Source: Curvularia sp. ZM96 (taxonomy: Eukaryota; Ascomycota; Dothideomycetes; Pleosporales; Pleosporaceae). From it: a stretch of DNA of 64,000 bases. The notes under the pieces were generated by a model. The model searched no databases, was not told the DNA's origin, and saw nothing but the letters and a program-made list of their open reading frames with translations. The stretch lies in assembly GCA_022457065.1 (NCBI GenBank), contig JAJGBQ010000003.1, forward strand, positions 1,736,001-1,800,000. Reading direction: 5' to 3'. Position numbers and translations under genes: made by a program. Positions 22,000 to 33,394 of the stretch are shown here, in pieces (position 1 is the first letter of the stretch; each line of letters begins with the position of its first letter).

Positions 22000-23151
22000 C
22001 TACCCCTTCCTCTCCACCCTCAATGGCTTCACCTCCTGTGCTCCCGACGCAAGCAACTCCTCCCAGCTCCTGCGCCTCGTACTTCCATAATCACTCTCCG
22101 AATACTCGGACATCCTCCTACCACCTCCCACAACCGCAGTCTCGTCAGAAGGCCCTTGTTGAACATCGTACCCTCCTTCTCCGCCGGCGTAACCCAAAGA
22201 TCGAGAAGTACACCAGCCGCGCTTATCTGAGTCATATTCTGCAGAATCATCACGCGGATACAGGAATCCAACAGTACCAGACGTTGCACTCTCACCCCGG
22301 CTTCGATCACACATTTCCTTGCCAGCGTACGCAGACACCTCTGCACCGCCGTGACCTGAGGCCGCAGATGGAGTAGAGACGCCCCTCATGAGTGCCGAAA
22401 TGCGTTGCGAGACGCCGTCGGGGTTCGTGGCGTCTTGTAGTTGGGCATTTACGACACGTAGCTTCTTGGCTTTCTTCTTGGTGTTCCAGTAGAGTTTGAA
22501 GAGACTGATGAGAATGGCGAGGACGACGGCGGCGGAGACGGTGCTGCCGGCGATGATGGCGGTGCTGGAGGCGTGTTTGGAAGGACTGGTGGGTGGTGGT
22601 GGTATTTCTGTGACATGTGCACTTGGAAGAGAAGCCGGAACGTTTGTGGCAGCTCCTTCGATAGTTGACTGCGTTGCTGTGGGTGTAGTCTTCGTCGCTG
22701 TCAATGCCAGCGGTGTTACAAATGGAGTCCATTCTTCAGGAATGTCCGCCAGAGAGTTTCCTAGTTGCTTGCAACCGTCTTGATACTGCTTCACAAACGC
22801 TGTCGTTGATCTTAGCTTCCCGTCCACTTTGAGTGTAGTCTTACTGGCATGTAATTCACCTCTCTTCCTACGATCGTCTTTACATTCTTCTAGTACACAG
22901 TGAGCAGAGAAATACTCATTGTTGCCCAGGGACTGTGCCTTTGCACAAGCACAGCGGAAGTAGCCAGCATACGAAGCGGCAGTATCACAGCCAAGCAAGT
23001 TAAGGTTAGTCTTATCACGAGGCAGGTTTCTCTTTACGCCTTTCATGCATTTCTCGGTGATCTGGCTTAATCAGCAGCTGGATTTTATATGTTTAGTAGC
23101 CGAGGAGGGACTTACGAGACAGGGTGCTACATCAGCTGTAGCAGATGACAT
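22000..23151 (-). CDS. CFEM-like cysteine-rich protein with single membrane span (5' end uncertain)
   Basis: Exon 23061-22000 is joined to a short upstream exon 23151-23116 (54 nt intron, GTAAGT..CAG), giving VAPCL-ITEKCMKG. The extracellular part holds about eight cysteines, including FRCACAKAQ, in the spacing of CFEM domains. A Thr/Pro/Ser-rich stalk follows, then one transmembrane helix (TAIIAGSTVSAAVVLAILI, about residue 185) with a KKKAKK stop-transfer. The cytoplasmic Ser/Gly/Arg tail is about 150 residues. CFEM proteins bind heme or act as surface receptors. No signal peptide is present from 23151, so a further 5' exon is probably missing from my model. It is adjacent to and codirectional with a second, secreted CFEM gene. 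Confidence 0.68.
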
Positions 23152-23571
23152 ATCTATATGGACTCGACTTGAGCAAGGAGAAGACATGGATACAGGGAGA
23201 GGTGGATCGTATTCACGAAGGATATGGTAGGCTCTATTCATCATTTGGATTTCTGTATGACTGCAAAGCTCCAGGTTTCTTTGTCGAAAGAGGGAGACGT
23301 CTAGTTGCAAACACTCCTATCACGAGACAGCAGCATGAGGTATGCTAGAGACTGGAATTGAAGAGCGAGTACCGGTCTCGCTGATCGATATGGAAAGACA
23401 GTTCGCCACCAACGATAGCTAGAAGATTAAAACACATGATCAAGCAGAGACACTAGGCAAGGAGAAGGGTTCATGTCATCAAAAGAGTGTCATTATCTAT
23501 TACGTAGGCGTCGTGCTATGGCATATGCTATTTCATAAAAATTGTGTAGTCGTGAATGTTGGCAAGCGTGT

Positions 23572-24029
23572 TCATTGAGGATACTCCACTGGTTCCCATG
23601 TGACCGTCTTGTTCAAGCTTCCGTACTCGGGCAGCGAACAAACTTTGACCAGCAGCTCTTTGTAGTCTGTACACCAGGTTAGATCATGGTCCTTTGTGTC
23701 ATGTGACCAACTTACTGGCAACTGCACCCAGTGTGCAGGTTTTCTTGCCTGGTTCACCGTCCAGGCATGGCTGTACGGCTTTCACATAGCGAGTGACGTC
23801 CTCCTGTGGCAGATTGCAGAGACAGACTAGGTTGCCAGGTGCGCAGCCGTCAAAGTAGCCATCGACCAGGCATTCGTTCTGTTCATCTTGATTAGCATGT
23901 ACCTCGACGTCTGCATGCTGCTCAGCGTACCGCGCCACATGTAGGCAGTTTGCTTGTGTAGTTTGTTGGCAGCGACCAGGCAGCAGGGATAAGGGATACG
24001 ATGGCAAGAACGGAGCTGCTGATTCTCAT
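23572..24029 (-). CDS. Small secreted CFEM-type protein
   Basis: Exons 24029-23931, 23878-23716 and 23666-23572 (introns 52 and 49 nt) give 118 aa. The signal peptide is MRISSSVLAIVSLIPAAWSL. The mature part holds eight cysteines in CFEM order: LPTCGANECLVDGYFDGC, LVCLCNLPQ, VQPC, KKTC and LLVKVCSLPEYG. The second exon join (GAVA-NYKELL) is in frame. The aspartate normally before the CxC pair, used to ligand heme iron, is not obvious (APGNLVCLC), so heme binding is doubtful. It lies 420 bp upstream of the membrane-bound CFEM gene on the same strand, suggesting tandem family members. A role in iron/heme uptake or as an effector is inference only. Confidence 0.82.
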
Positions 24030-24862
24030 TGTGTAGGTAGTAGTTGTGTATGTGGGTTGATGAAAGAAGTTGTGGGAGAAGTCTTCAGTCGAGGTTTACA
24101 GCTCAAAAGTACAGCTGGGCGTCAGAGTGCACTAGACCAGCCTCCAACCAGCCCCGAGTTGAGTTGGGCGCGCAGATCGTAGCTTCTTTATCATCTTCAG
24201 TTACTAGCACGCAAGGGTAACGTTGCCCTGGTAGCCTGTGGAGCAACACTGCCGTGACTGATTCACGCCACCGCTGCTTTACCCCGGCGAGACACAGGCA
24301 CCCAGGAAGCGGGGGCGCACAGCTCAAACGCGCGGCGTCATTGACAGCGCCAAACTCCGAACAAGCGTTCCCTAGAAGTGGAAACACGATCATCAGGTGA
24401 TGGCAAATATGCATTCGGCGTGCTCGTGCGGCTGCAGCTTTGGCTTCCGCTGTGGGGTCCACCGCCGCATCAGGACAAGGTCAACCATGTCGATCCAGGC
24501 ATCGAGCGACAACTCCCGAGGCTGGTCATGCCCAACCTAGTTTTGCATAGACACCGACTTCATGCTGTAAAATCCATTGATCGTTTCGTATATTACAATA
24601 CTATCAGTGCTACAACCCAAGAAAAATGTTTGTAAGAAGGCATGATAACCGCCCAGATCCATGTCTCGGGTTGATGAACATCGGAACAAGAGAAAGCTCC
24701 CGTCTTCGCCCCCTTCCTCCCGGCGCCGCTACGTAAGTGGTATCACATTTGTGGTACGCGAAAATTTCTAGACCTGTCCAAGTATTCCGGGCCTAGATCT
24801 CGCCTTTCCCATTCCATCCTGTTCCGTCTTTAGGTCTAGTGTTGCCTACTGTGGCAGCAAGC
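24030..24862. other. Intergenic region
   Basis: About 830 bp with the CFEM promoter and the 3' flank of the CYSTM gene. A 119-codon minus-strand frame (24103-24462) has no recognisable domain and I do not call it. Confidence 0.4.
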
Positions 24863-25330
24863 TTAGAATAAGCAGTCCAGACAACAACAGCATGCCAGAC
24901 CCGCGCACAATCCAGCAAAGAGCCCGCCGCTTCCGCCGCCCTGCCTCCTGTCATCCTGATAGTATCCGCCTGGTGGTGGCGGTCCTTGTTGGTACTGCAT
25001 CTGCTGGCCACCGTATGGTCCTTGGGGTTGACCATATTGCCCCGGTGGCGGTCCAGGCTGGCCTTGCTGGTAAGGGTTCGGGCTTGCACCATAGTAATCC
25101 TGTGCACCACCTTGGTTGTTGTTGTAGTACGGTTGCATGCCACCGGGAGCAGGGCCAGCGTCATAGTGAACGGGTGCTGGAGACTGAGGGTATTGCGGAG
25201 GCGCGCCTTGGTCCTGCTACCGTGTTAGTGTGATGCGCTTGTCGTGCCAGCAGGAGGGTGGCGAGAGCAGCGCGCGCCAACACTGTCGTTAGATGGCGCG
25301 CGTAAGAAGACGTACATATGGTTTCGACAT
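24863..25330 (-). CDS. CYSTM-type tail-anchored cysteine-rich protein
   Basis: Exon 1 (25330-25316) encodes only MSKPY. A 102 nt intron leads to exon 2 (25213-24863), together 121 aa. Most of the protein is Gln/Pro/Gly/Tyr-rich (for example YNNNQGGAQDYYGASPNPYQ). It ends in a short hydrophobic Cys cluster, GGLFAGLCAGLACCCCLDCLF, the CYSTM signature of small tail-anchored stress-response proteins. The acceptor is a tandem TAGCAG, so exon 2 may start at 25216 and include one extra Gln; both forms stay in frame. The tiny first exon is chosen because it supplies the only nearby in-frame ATG and a good GTACGT donor. Function in fungi is largely unknown; plasma-membrane stress tolerance is the usual suggestion. 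Confidence 0.78.
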
Positions 25331-26606
25331 GCTGGCGGTTTGTACGAAGATGTATCGAGTTTGTAGAGTGAAGGCGAAAGAGATGCTCGTCAAGAGGGGG
25401 CTCTTGAGGCGTTATTTCCGCGGCAAAGCTGGGCAATATCTTGTCCGACGTCGATCAGCTGCCAGTGTTGCACGTCTGCTTCTTTGGTGGATGTTGGGAT
25501 TGTGACGGCAACAGTTGGTGAAGAAAAAAGGATAGGAGTGAGTGACGTGTAAGTATGAAGAAGAAGTGCACCAAACGAGCGACAATGCGGTTATTAGAGT
25601 GAACCCGACTGCTGAGCTGATCACACATCAGACGTCGCGGCGTACGAAGGAGGGTGGCTGAGCGTGCGTGGCGGACCAGCTTAGCCACATTTGTCGTAGT
25701 GGCGCCGCATTTACCCTTACGAGTGCAAATCGCTTCCATCTCAGCGGCCGCGTGGTACCGTGCCATGCACAACGAAGTAAGCTCTGCACTAATACGGCAA
25801 CCCTTGCGTATACGGCGTATGTATACGATATCTATGGGTGTCGTGTGTGGAAGCCTTTCAACACTTGCAAAGCACGGGTCTACACGCAGTCACGAGGTCC
25901 CAATACATCGCAACTCAACAATGCGGGAGGCCCCAAGACCACGAATCAATTGATCAGATCTAAGCTTGGAAACTGTTGAATACATATACGATACAGGTCA
26001 CAGTCACAATGGGGCAAGGGACTATCTAGCAGGCGCAAAGCATACAAACCTTACATATCGAACATTTCGCATCGGGGGTGGGAGGGGCGGGCGTCGGGAA
26101 ATAGCGTAAGGGTGACATCGAACGGGAGGGATCGAAGAAGGAATGAGAGGTTGGAAGACTTCGAGGGACTACGGACCGACCGAATAGTGTACAGGAGGGA
26201 GGCAAGGAACTCGAACCGCATCGATGTCGACCGATCGACCGAAAACAAGGCGAGAAGACCGAACCGAAAGGTAATCGCCGTGACCGTTCGCCAAAGAAGA
26301 TCCGAATCGAGCTTTTTCGACTGCTGAATGCATTAATGTCGTGGCAGGACATAGACGTAACTCTAGCCTCCACTCGGAGAAACAAAACATGATCCCAGAA
26401 ACCATTATCCGCTCGACAAAACACTGTGCAGGTACCAATTTCGAGCACGCGCGTCAATACTAGCCTTGTGCAGACAGCGACAGTAGTCTGGATACTGCCT
26501 GTTTGCGAGTTGCCAGCTCATGGCTTACTCTGCTACGTCCAAATCGTCATGAGCCGCTGGTGGAGGTGATTCGACTTCAATCCTGGTTAGAGCTTCGTTG
26601 GCGGAA
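25331..26606. other. Intergenic region / 3' flank of the SR-protein gene
   Basis: About 1.3 kb. It includes the CYSTM promoter and the 3' flank of the RRM gene. A second in-frame ending of the RRM protein may lie at 26525 (see that entry). No other gene is supported. Confidence 0.45.
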
Positions 26607-27561
26607 TTATTTGGCGGACTCACTTTTGCGAGGTTCGGCGGCTGGCTCAACCTCGCGCTCACGGTCGCGTCTCTCCTCGCGATCACCACGGTCGCGGTCA
26701 CCACGATCGTCCTCACGGTCACGAACGTCCTTCATTTCACGGTCGCCATCAATGGGACTCCTTGACCTATCGCGGTCACGGCGGTCGTAGTCACGCTCGC
26801 GGCGATCGTCCTTGCGAGGGGATCCGCCGCGCTCGCGACGTGGGGAAGTGCTGCGGCGGCGTGGAGAGCGCACACCACGGTCGGCACGCTCGCCGCGGTC
26901 GGAACGGTCTCCTCGGTCACCGCCACGCTCAGAGCGCTCACCACGGGGGCGGTCACGTCCGGAATCGAAACGCCACGACGCCGATGGCGGTGTACGTGCC
27001 CACTATAGCTTGTTAGATGCAACTGCGTCGTTGCGGCTTCCTAGACGTACCTCGATCTTCAACAAGTCGTCGCGGCCGATGCGCTTGTTGTGCATCTCGT
27101 GGTACGCATCATCGGCATCGCGTCGAGACTCGTATTCCACAAAGGCGAAGCTGCTGGTCTGTTAGAGCCCGAGTATGTGGCTTGGGAGTGGAGGGCTAAC
27201 TCACAGCCTAGACGAAGCCGAACGGGGAGCCGGAATGTCGCAACGGACAAGGCGACCATAACTTGAATACTGTTAGAACGAGCTTCCGGGGCAGCGCTGT
27301 AATGTTGAAGTAGGTTATGCGCTGCTTACGCGCAGGCGCAATCAGAGAGAAAGCGGCGTCGCGCAAGAGAGCAGTCGCAACCGCAACAAAGTATGGGTAG
27401 GAACACAGATGCAGAATCGAGGATTATGATGAGGGAGGTGGATGCGAGGGCGATCGGGTTGGGGCGAGGACATACCGTTCGAACTCGTAGGCGAGGTCGC
27501 GAGCGCGTGTGCCGTGGCCGAAGCCGGTGACGTAGAGCGTAGTGCCGCCGCCGCGAGACAT
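26607..27561 (-). CDS. srp1: SR-type splicing factor with N-terminal RRM and RS/RD-rich tail
   Basis: Exons 27561-27476, 27261-27205, 27153-27051 and 27002-26607 give 213 aa. The RRM is visible in order: RNP2 TLYVTGFGH, YGRLVRCDIPAPRSASSR, RNP1 FAFVEYESRRDADDAYHEMH, then RIGRDDLLKIEWARTPPSASW. That last block is typical of S. pombe Srp1-like SR proteins. The tail is Arg/Asp/Ser/Glu repeats (DRRERDYDRRDRDRSRSP). It should act in nuclear pre-mRNA splicing. Intron 1 is unusually long for the window (214 nt). The exon 3 acceptor is a CAGCAG pair (27153 or 27150), adding or dropping one Ser. The C-terminus is uncertain: a GTGAGT donor within the last codons and a CTAACCAG acceptor could continue to an alternative end near 26525. 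Confidence 0.85.
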
Positions 27562-28069
27562 GGTTGCAGTGTATGTGTGGGTGTGGTGTATGCGTCGAGG
27601 TGTTGCGAAGGCCGCGATTGAAACAGGTGGTGGTTGGTTTGGGGTTGTGGGTGTTAGATGGAAGATTCCAAGGCGGACAAAAAGACCTGGAAGGCAGCTG
27701 CAGCAAACGCTTTGGCTGGCGCTATGGCCACACGTCTTGGCGGCCTCACTCGGACGACGTCAAGCTCCACGCTAACGACGGTTTTTATGGGCACAGGCAC
27801 CTTACCGATGGATGTTCACTTACAAGTAAAGCACAAGACATCACGCCACCTTCGATTTTGTTTTGTGAGGGGACACATGTTTCTGAGCATTGAAGTGCAA
27901 AAAGAAGGTCGTTCAGTAAAATTGTATTGATCAGTAATATTGACCTTTGAAACGCCGAGTTGCATGAACTCTGTAAACATTAAGTGAAGAATATGTCGGG
28001 TACTGATGCACCTGTACAACACGAATTATGAACTTGTAGAGCAAAAGCTATATACCGCACTCATGCAAA
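27562..28069. other. Intergenic region
   Basis: 508 bp carrying the SR-gene promoter and the 3' flank of the FAD oxidoreductase. No gene is seen. Confidence 0.45.
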
Positions 28070-29792
28070 TTAAGACGGAAAAGTTCCATACGGTGCTCCA
28101 TCAAGCTTAAAGTATCCAGGTTGGAGTGTCTGAAAGACGCCAGTGGGATCGTAATTGGCCGCAATGCTCTTTAGCTTTTGCTTGTTGGCCTCTCCATAAC
28201 TACCAATGACGTCTTGGTAGGGCGATGCGTAGTTCATGTAGATATAATCGCTGTTGAGGTCCTTTTTCTCTGCTTCTGCAACGAGACGCTCGTATAGGCT
28301 GTTACTGAACGTCATGATCCGGGTGTTGTCTGCAACATTTGTCCACAAGATAGCAAGGTTGCAGATGAAGATGGGGCCGTCATCAGGATCGAGGCCTAGC
28401 GCATTGCCGCCGTTCTGTTGCATCTTCTGCATAGCTGGGGTGGTAATTGCCTGGAACGAGAGAACGGGTAGAATGCCTGCGGCGTCTTGGATGGCCGGCA
28501 GCATATCGAAGAATACGTCGATGAAAGTCTTGAAGATATCCTTGTCGACCTTAAAGGTACGGTCCCAGTACGTCTCCTGTACACCTTCAGGAGCGCCTGC
28601 ACCAAGCTGGTTTGCCAACGTCGACATGTTGGCCACAGCAGTCATGTCCATGATTGCTGGAATAGCTTTCCACTCATCAAAGGCAGAGGGCCAGGGGGTC
28701 GGTTCCGAGTATTCGAGGTCCTCCGCTGCGATCTTCATGCCATTTTGCAGTGCAAACGAGACGATCTGAGCCTGCTTTGTATCCTTGTCGGCGTTAATCG
28801 CGTAGTTGTAGTAGGCTTGGTATATTTTATCCCACTGGTCTTCGGTATGAGCGCGCTGTCCACCCCACATTGGACCTTGGACGAACGTCCTCATGTTGAA
28901 TGCAGTGACAATACCAAAATTATTGCCGCCGCCACGAAGAGCCCAGTATAGATCCGGGAGCTGCTCAGCGCTTGCAGTAACGATGACGCCTGAGGCTGTC
29001 ACTACTTCGAAAGAATCGATGTTGTCACATGCCCACCCGTAGGCATTGGCATAATGAGAGATTCCTCCTCCAAGAGTCAATCCAGAGACTCCGACCGAGG
29101 ATATCTATATGTTGTCAGCAATTCGGAAATCCCGAGAGAGAGAGAACCAGCAACATACCCGTCCGCCAATGACTTCACGTCCATACTGCTCAATCCATGG
29201 GTAGACATCGCCCCAAGTGTTCCCGGGTCCAATAGAGGCTATACTCTGATCCGACGATAACGTCTTTCCGTTCAGCTTCTCAAGTGCAATAGTGATACCG
29301 CCTTCGATGCTAGATCCTCCTGCGAACGCAGCATGCCCGCCCCCTTTTACAGCAAAGGGGCATTGCGTGAGTCGAGATAGCAAGACAGCAACTGACACAT
29401 GAGAAGCACTGCTAGGTTTGAACACGCAGAACGGATTGACTGCAGCTTGCTGGGCCGCCCAATAGTCGCCAGTAAAGTTCTTGTAGGCGACGCTTCCTTG
29501 TGAAAGCACACTGCTGTTGCCGAAAGTAAGCCCGAGAGCGGAGCACTCGTTACAGGGTTAGCATGGGGGCCAAACAAGCTGCAAGTGATGATTCGGGCAT
29601 ACTCACAGCTATGGAGCAAGCGGCAGGTGAAGAGGATTTTGCTAATCCTGCCAGACCAGGAATTGCCGTGACGTCTACCCCTTGGTCAAGGAGCGCTTTG
29701 GTTACATCGAAGTCGATGGGCTCAAAGGCGCTTGCCAACACATCTGTCGTAAGCGCACTGGACAAGGCCACCGCAGCAGTAAGGAACCTCAT
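28070..29792 (-). CDS. Secreted FAD-linked oxidoreductase (BBE-like / FAD_binding_4)
   Basis: Exons 29792-29607, 29545-29159 and 29104-28070 (introns 61 and 54 nt) give 535 aa. A signal peptide (MRFLTAAVALSSALTTDVLA) is followed by the PP-loop FAD domain: CPFAVKGGGHAAFAGGSS, where the His is the usual 8-alpha-histidyl FAD attachment residue, SIGPGNTWGDVYPW, GLTLGGGISHYANAYGWACD and LRGGGNNFGIVTAFNMRTF. It ends with the BBE tail NYDPTGVFQTLQPGYF. The second covalent Cys of bicovalent members is not apparent, so attachment may be single. These extracellular enzymes oxidise sugars or alkaloid-like substrates, and several sit in secondary-metabolite loci; no synthase lies nearby. The exon joins (IA-CSALGLTFG and GGR-ISSVGVSG) are in frame. 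Confidence 0.9.
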
Positions 29793-31305
29793 GGTCGCTG
29801 TTTGCGGATCCAGGGCAGGTACCGAGAGTCTGGGTCTGCGACCAAGATGCAGGGAGCCATCAGGTTAATGTAGTCTGGGCTAACATGTCTGTAAACGAGC
29901 TCAGATTACACTACCAGCAGCGTACTCGTTGAGCGGGAGCACAGTGCCGTGGCGAGACGGGAGAGAACGTCGGCCGATGCGTTCGCGAATAGCAGCGCTC
30001 CTAGTTCACATGTTAACATGGGAGAGGCTAGGTCCCTGTCGATATATGCCGTGTCAAAACCGCCACCAGTATGGAGTATCCGCCTGTTGCCAAGCTGTAG
30101 TTCACGGGCTCAGAACTCCGCGGTGCAGCAGCTCGATGGAGCTGCATGGTGGCCTTGACAAGTCGCATCTATCAACGTCAGACCGGTAGACGTTTCGCTT
30201 CCACTTGCTTGGGTTACTGTGCCACACAAATGTTCTTATGTACATGAACACTACCGGCGCGATAGAGAGGCAAAAGGGGCATTATCGAGTCATGCGAGCG
30301 CTCCCCAGGTGGCGCTTACAAGTGGATATTAGAGCAACCTTCCCGAACCGCTTCCCCATCGTCGCAACCAGAACGTTTGGCCGGAACGTCAACGCCACCG
30401 CACCAGCGAGGTGTCCTTTCTCCAATAGTTACTGGGTGCACACAGCCTTAGTCTCGTATTGGTAGAATACGCTTATGCTGGACAAGCCAGCATTCAGCGA
30501 ACAGACGGGGCTAGTCCCGCTGTGGCTGACTTCGCCGAGGCCAGAGGAAGTGTGTTTTTGCGCGCTGCCAGGACAGTAGCATTTTAGTCTGCGTCCAAGA
30601 AGGGATGGCGATAGCGAAAGACTTCAGATAATATCGTGATCGACGAATTGCAGCGCTGGCAGCGCGCCGGGTCCAGACTCAAGCACCGAGGCCTGCTGGA
30701 ATTCCAGGTCGCAAAAAAGGAAGCAGATGCGCAAGGGCAGGCGCTAACGTTTATTTAGGCGTTCTGACGGGCAGGCGCCCTTGTCCGCATCAGCCATTGG
30801 GGTATCATACTCCGTTGCAGACATGGATTTCATATTGGAACGTGTTGTCCGCGCAAACCAGATGCGGTGCACCTCGTCGTGATAACTCGCGAAGTTCTGA
30901 GGATAGGTAGACAAGCGGGATACCAGAATCCAGGAACGAAACCCCTGGGTACCGGCCCAGCGGATACCGTCTGTCCAGCTTTCCCCTAGGCACACACGTG
31001 GGTGGCACCATGGACCCGATTCCATGCGTCTTACAGGCCTGCGGATCCCTCCGTAAATACACATGAGCCCTGGTCAAGCTAATGTTGGATGTGCAATTTT
31101 GTTTGTAAACCGTACCTTCCGCCCCCAGGGCTTTGTATCTGAAGTCCTTCCGCGGCCACCTTCGTGCTGTTTGCTCCAGGCGCAGCATTCTCTCGCGACG
31201 TAGCACCCGACAACAGAAGCATGTCACAAGTGCCACGGTGATTTTGCCATACTCATTGATCCTTAGGGCCCGGCCCATCTCCGACCTCTTGCGCCTGCAC
31301 CCACC
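29793..31305. other. Intergenic, divergent promoters of FAD oxidoreductase and rhodopsin-domain genes
   Basis: About 1.5 kb. Long frames on both strands here (including one minus-strand frame overlapping the next gene) lack any domain or codon bias and look like shadows. No RNA gene or repeat is seen. Confidence 0.45.
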
Positions 31306-32626
31306 ATGTCGACGGGTACTGACTGGATCGCGCAACATGATCTCCTCCGGATTGACTATGCGATGGTTGCCATCACCTCGACCGTGTTTACAGTACGTGT
31401 CGCTGTCCAGATTTGGCGACGAAGACCCATTGGAGCGCAAGATGTCCTGCTCGCAATCGCTTTCCTGGCCTACCTCGCTTTCAGTATTCTCTATATAGTC
31501 ATTACGCCTATCTTCTTCAAACTCCAAGCGTTGGAAGCGGGACAGATAGCGCCGTGGCCGACCATGATGACGGATCTCAGATTCGCATCGGAGGTCATGT
31601 GGCAGAGTGGTATGGAGTACTGGACATGTCTCTGGTTCGTCAAGTTCTCGCTGTTGGCGCTTTACAAGAAATTGCTTGCCGGGATGCCCAAAACATACCT
31701 CTGGGTCTGGTGGGCCACAGTGGTATTTTGTGTTGTGGTAAGTGAGGGATGGTCTCAACGGCTTCAATTCCCAAAACCGTACACAAGCATGGTTGACAGT
31801 CATGCAGACGTGGGCAACATGTATCATCACAGGTCCAGGACTGGCGTGTGACGACACAAAAGCGTTCTTTGAGGAAGGAAAATTGTGCTTATCACTTGGC
31901 GAGAGGCGTCGCCAGACAGCAAGCCTCTACTATGCGTATGCTGTTGACACGCTCACAAATCTTATGGGTATGTTGGGAAGGTTGCCAACTTCTGTTCAGA
32001 TTGAGAATCAATGCTGACCTGTCTCGAAGTCATGATCCTACCCATTAAACTCATCTGGAATCTGCAGATGGAGAAAGTAAAGAAGATTGGATGTGGTCTT
32101 CTCTTCGCTTCCGGTTTTGTTTGCATACTCTTTTCCACTATTCGTATTGTCCAGGTGGGCCGAGACGGGAAGCCTCAATCACCAGACCCGAAATGGCTTA
32201 CTCTGTGGACCATTGTTGAGTGCTCAACAGGTGAGGGTGGTTATTCGTCTTCCTTGGAATTATGCTGACGCTTCGCCAGCTGTGATGATTGGTTGCTGCC
32301 CAATGCTTGCTTCTGCCCTGCCAAAGGGGTGGGTTCGGTCTTCCCATACACAAGGCTACGTCCAGCAGTCTCCAAATCAATCGGACGAGACTGAATCCAG
32401 AAGCCACCGTCTTCGCGACATGCATAGTTCTAAGAGCAGGAGAAAACGCAGCGAAAAGACTTCGGAAAATGTCAGTGTAGCCAGTCACGATGAGCTTCCG
32501 GAACGCCGAACAGGAGGGACTGGTATTCGGGTCACTGATGAGATGCGTGAACAGCACAGGCGACAGATGCAAGAGAACCAGCATATCAAACAAATACCTT
32601 TAGAAGTCCATCGAGAAGATGTGTGA
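31306..32626 (+). CDS. Pth11-like / rhodopsin-domain integral membrane protein
   Basis: Exons 31306-31737, 31808-31967, 32030-32230 and 32280-32626 give 379 aa. There are about seven hydrophobic helices: YAMVAITSTVFTVRVAVQIW, LLAIAFLAYLAFSILYIVI, WTCLWFVKFSLLALYKKL, WATVVFCVVTWATCII, a YYAYAVDTLTNLMVMILPI block, then LLFASGFVCILFSTIRIVQV. The last two are characteristic of the fungal rhodopsin-domain/Pth11-like family. Splices 1 and 2 restore CVV-TWATC and TNLM-VMILP, strong support for the model. The cytoplasmic tail is long and charged. The CFEM domain found in some Pth11 proteins is absent. Members are orphan GPCR-like receptors, so a role in surface sensing is inference. Confidence 0.86.
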
Positions 32627-33394
32627 GCTAGTTTGTAGCCGTCAGCAGTGTCATAGAAAAAAAACAAGTCACCATATCCAGTGCATGTAAACAAGTCCAG
32701 TAGGGAGGCAGAGCATCAAGAGCACCCGCTACCGGTGTCTATCAAGACAGACTCGGCACGCCTATAGTGCACTGTAGTATATCCGCGGAACTATACATAG
32801 TAATCCTTAATACAACCACAATCTTGGGATGCTCATGGAAATTAAACTCGACAATGTCGGTGGTGCTGACACCTGAAACAGACGGTGGTTTATTGAGCGA
32901 TGAATGTCGAGAAGCACGTGTATGTGCTGGCCAAATCAATGTCTGGCAAGAAATACAAGTGATTCTGGAGGCAGGGAGCGAGACGTACTCGAGTAGTGGT
33001 AAATCACATGTCTGTATATCAAGTGGCAAAACGGTATGACGAATAGAAGCGTCGATGGTAGCTGGTCTCAGGAAGTTTCTAGGGTAGCTAGTGCTGAACA
33101 ATCGCTAGGCGCTAGCCCGGCGGCAAATGCCGAGCTCGATTGCGCAGAACTTGACCGCAACGCTTCCAAACAATTACTCCCTTCCCCACACCATCAAGAC
33201 CCCAGCCTGCATTTCACGCGCAATTCCTCTTCACGATTGACGATAAACTTATTACGACCGTACCATAAAGTCCAGAGGACCGCTCTCGGCGAAGGAAGTC
33301 GCGTCGGTTCATTCGTCGCATCCTTTGTTGCCCACCGCCGCGCAGCGCCAAATCTACGCGATAGCCACCTTTCATCATCAACCGCGTTCTCACC
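32627..33394 (+). promoter_or_regulatory. Upstream region of NAB2
   Basis: 768 bp. The frame of the second NAB2 exon happens to be open through here, but there is no coding evidence before the ATG at 33395. The last 200 bp look like a 5' leader. Confidence 0.4.

Noticed and set aside
24103..24462. Minus-strand 119-codon frame
   Set aside because: No recognisable domain; lies between a promoter and a 3' flank.
30805..31857. Long minus-strand frame (350 codons)
   Set aside because: It overlaps exon 1 of the rhodopsin-domain gene antisense, has no domain, and contains improbable composition; a shadow frame.
28070..32626. Secondary-metabolite gene cluster around the FAD oxidoreductase
   Set aside because: No polyketide synthase, NRPS, terpene cyclase or cluster regulator within the window; neighbours are housekeeping.
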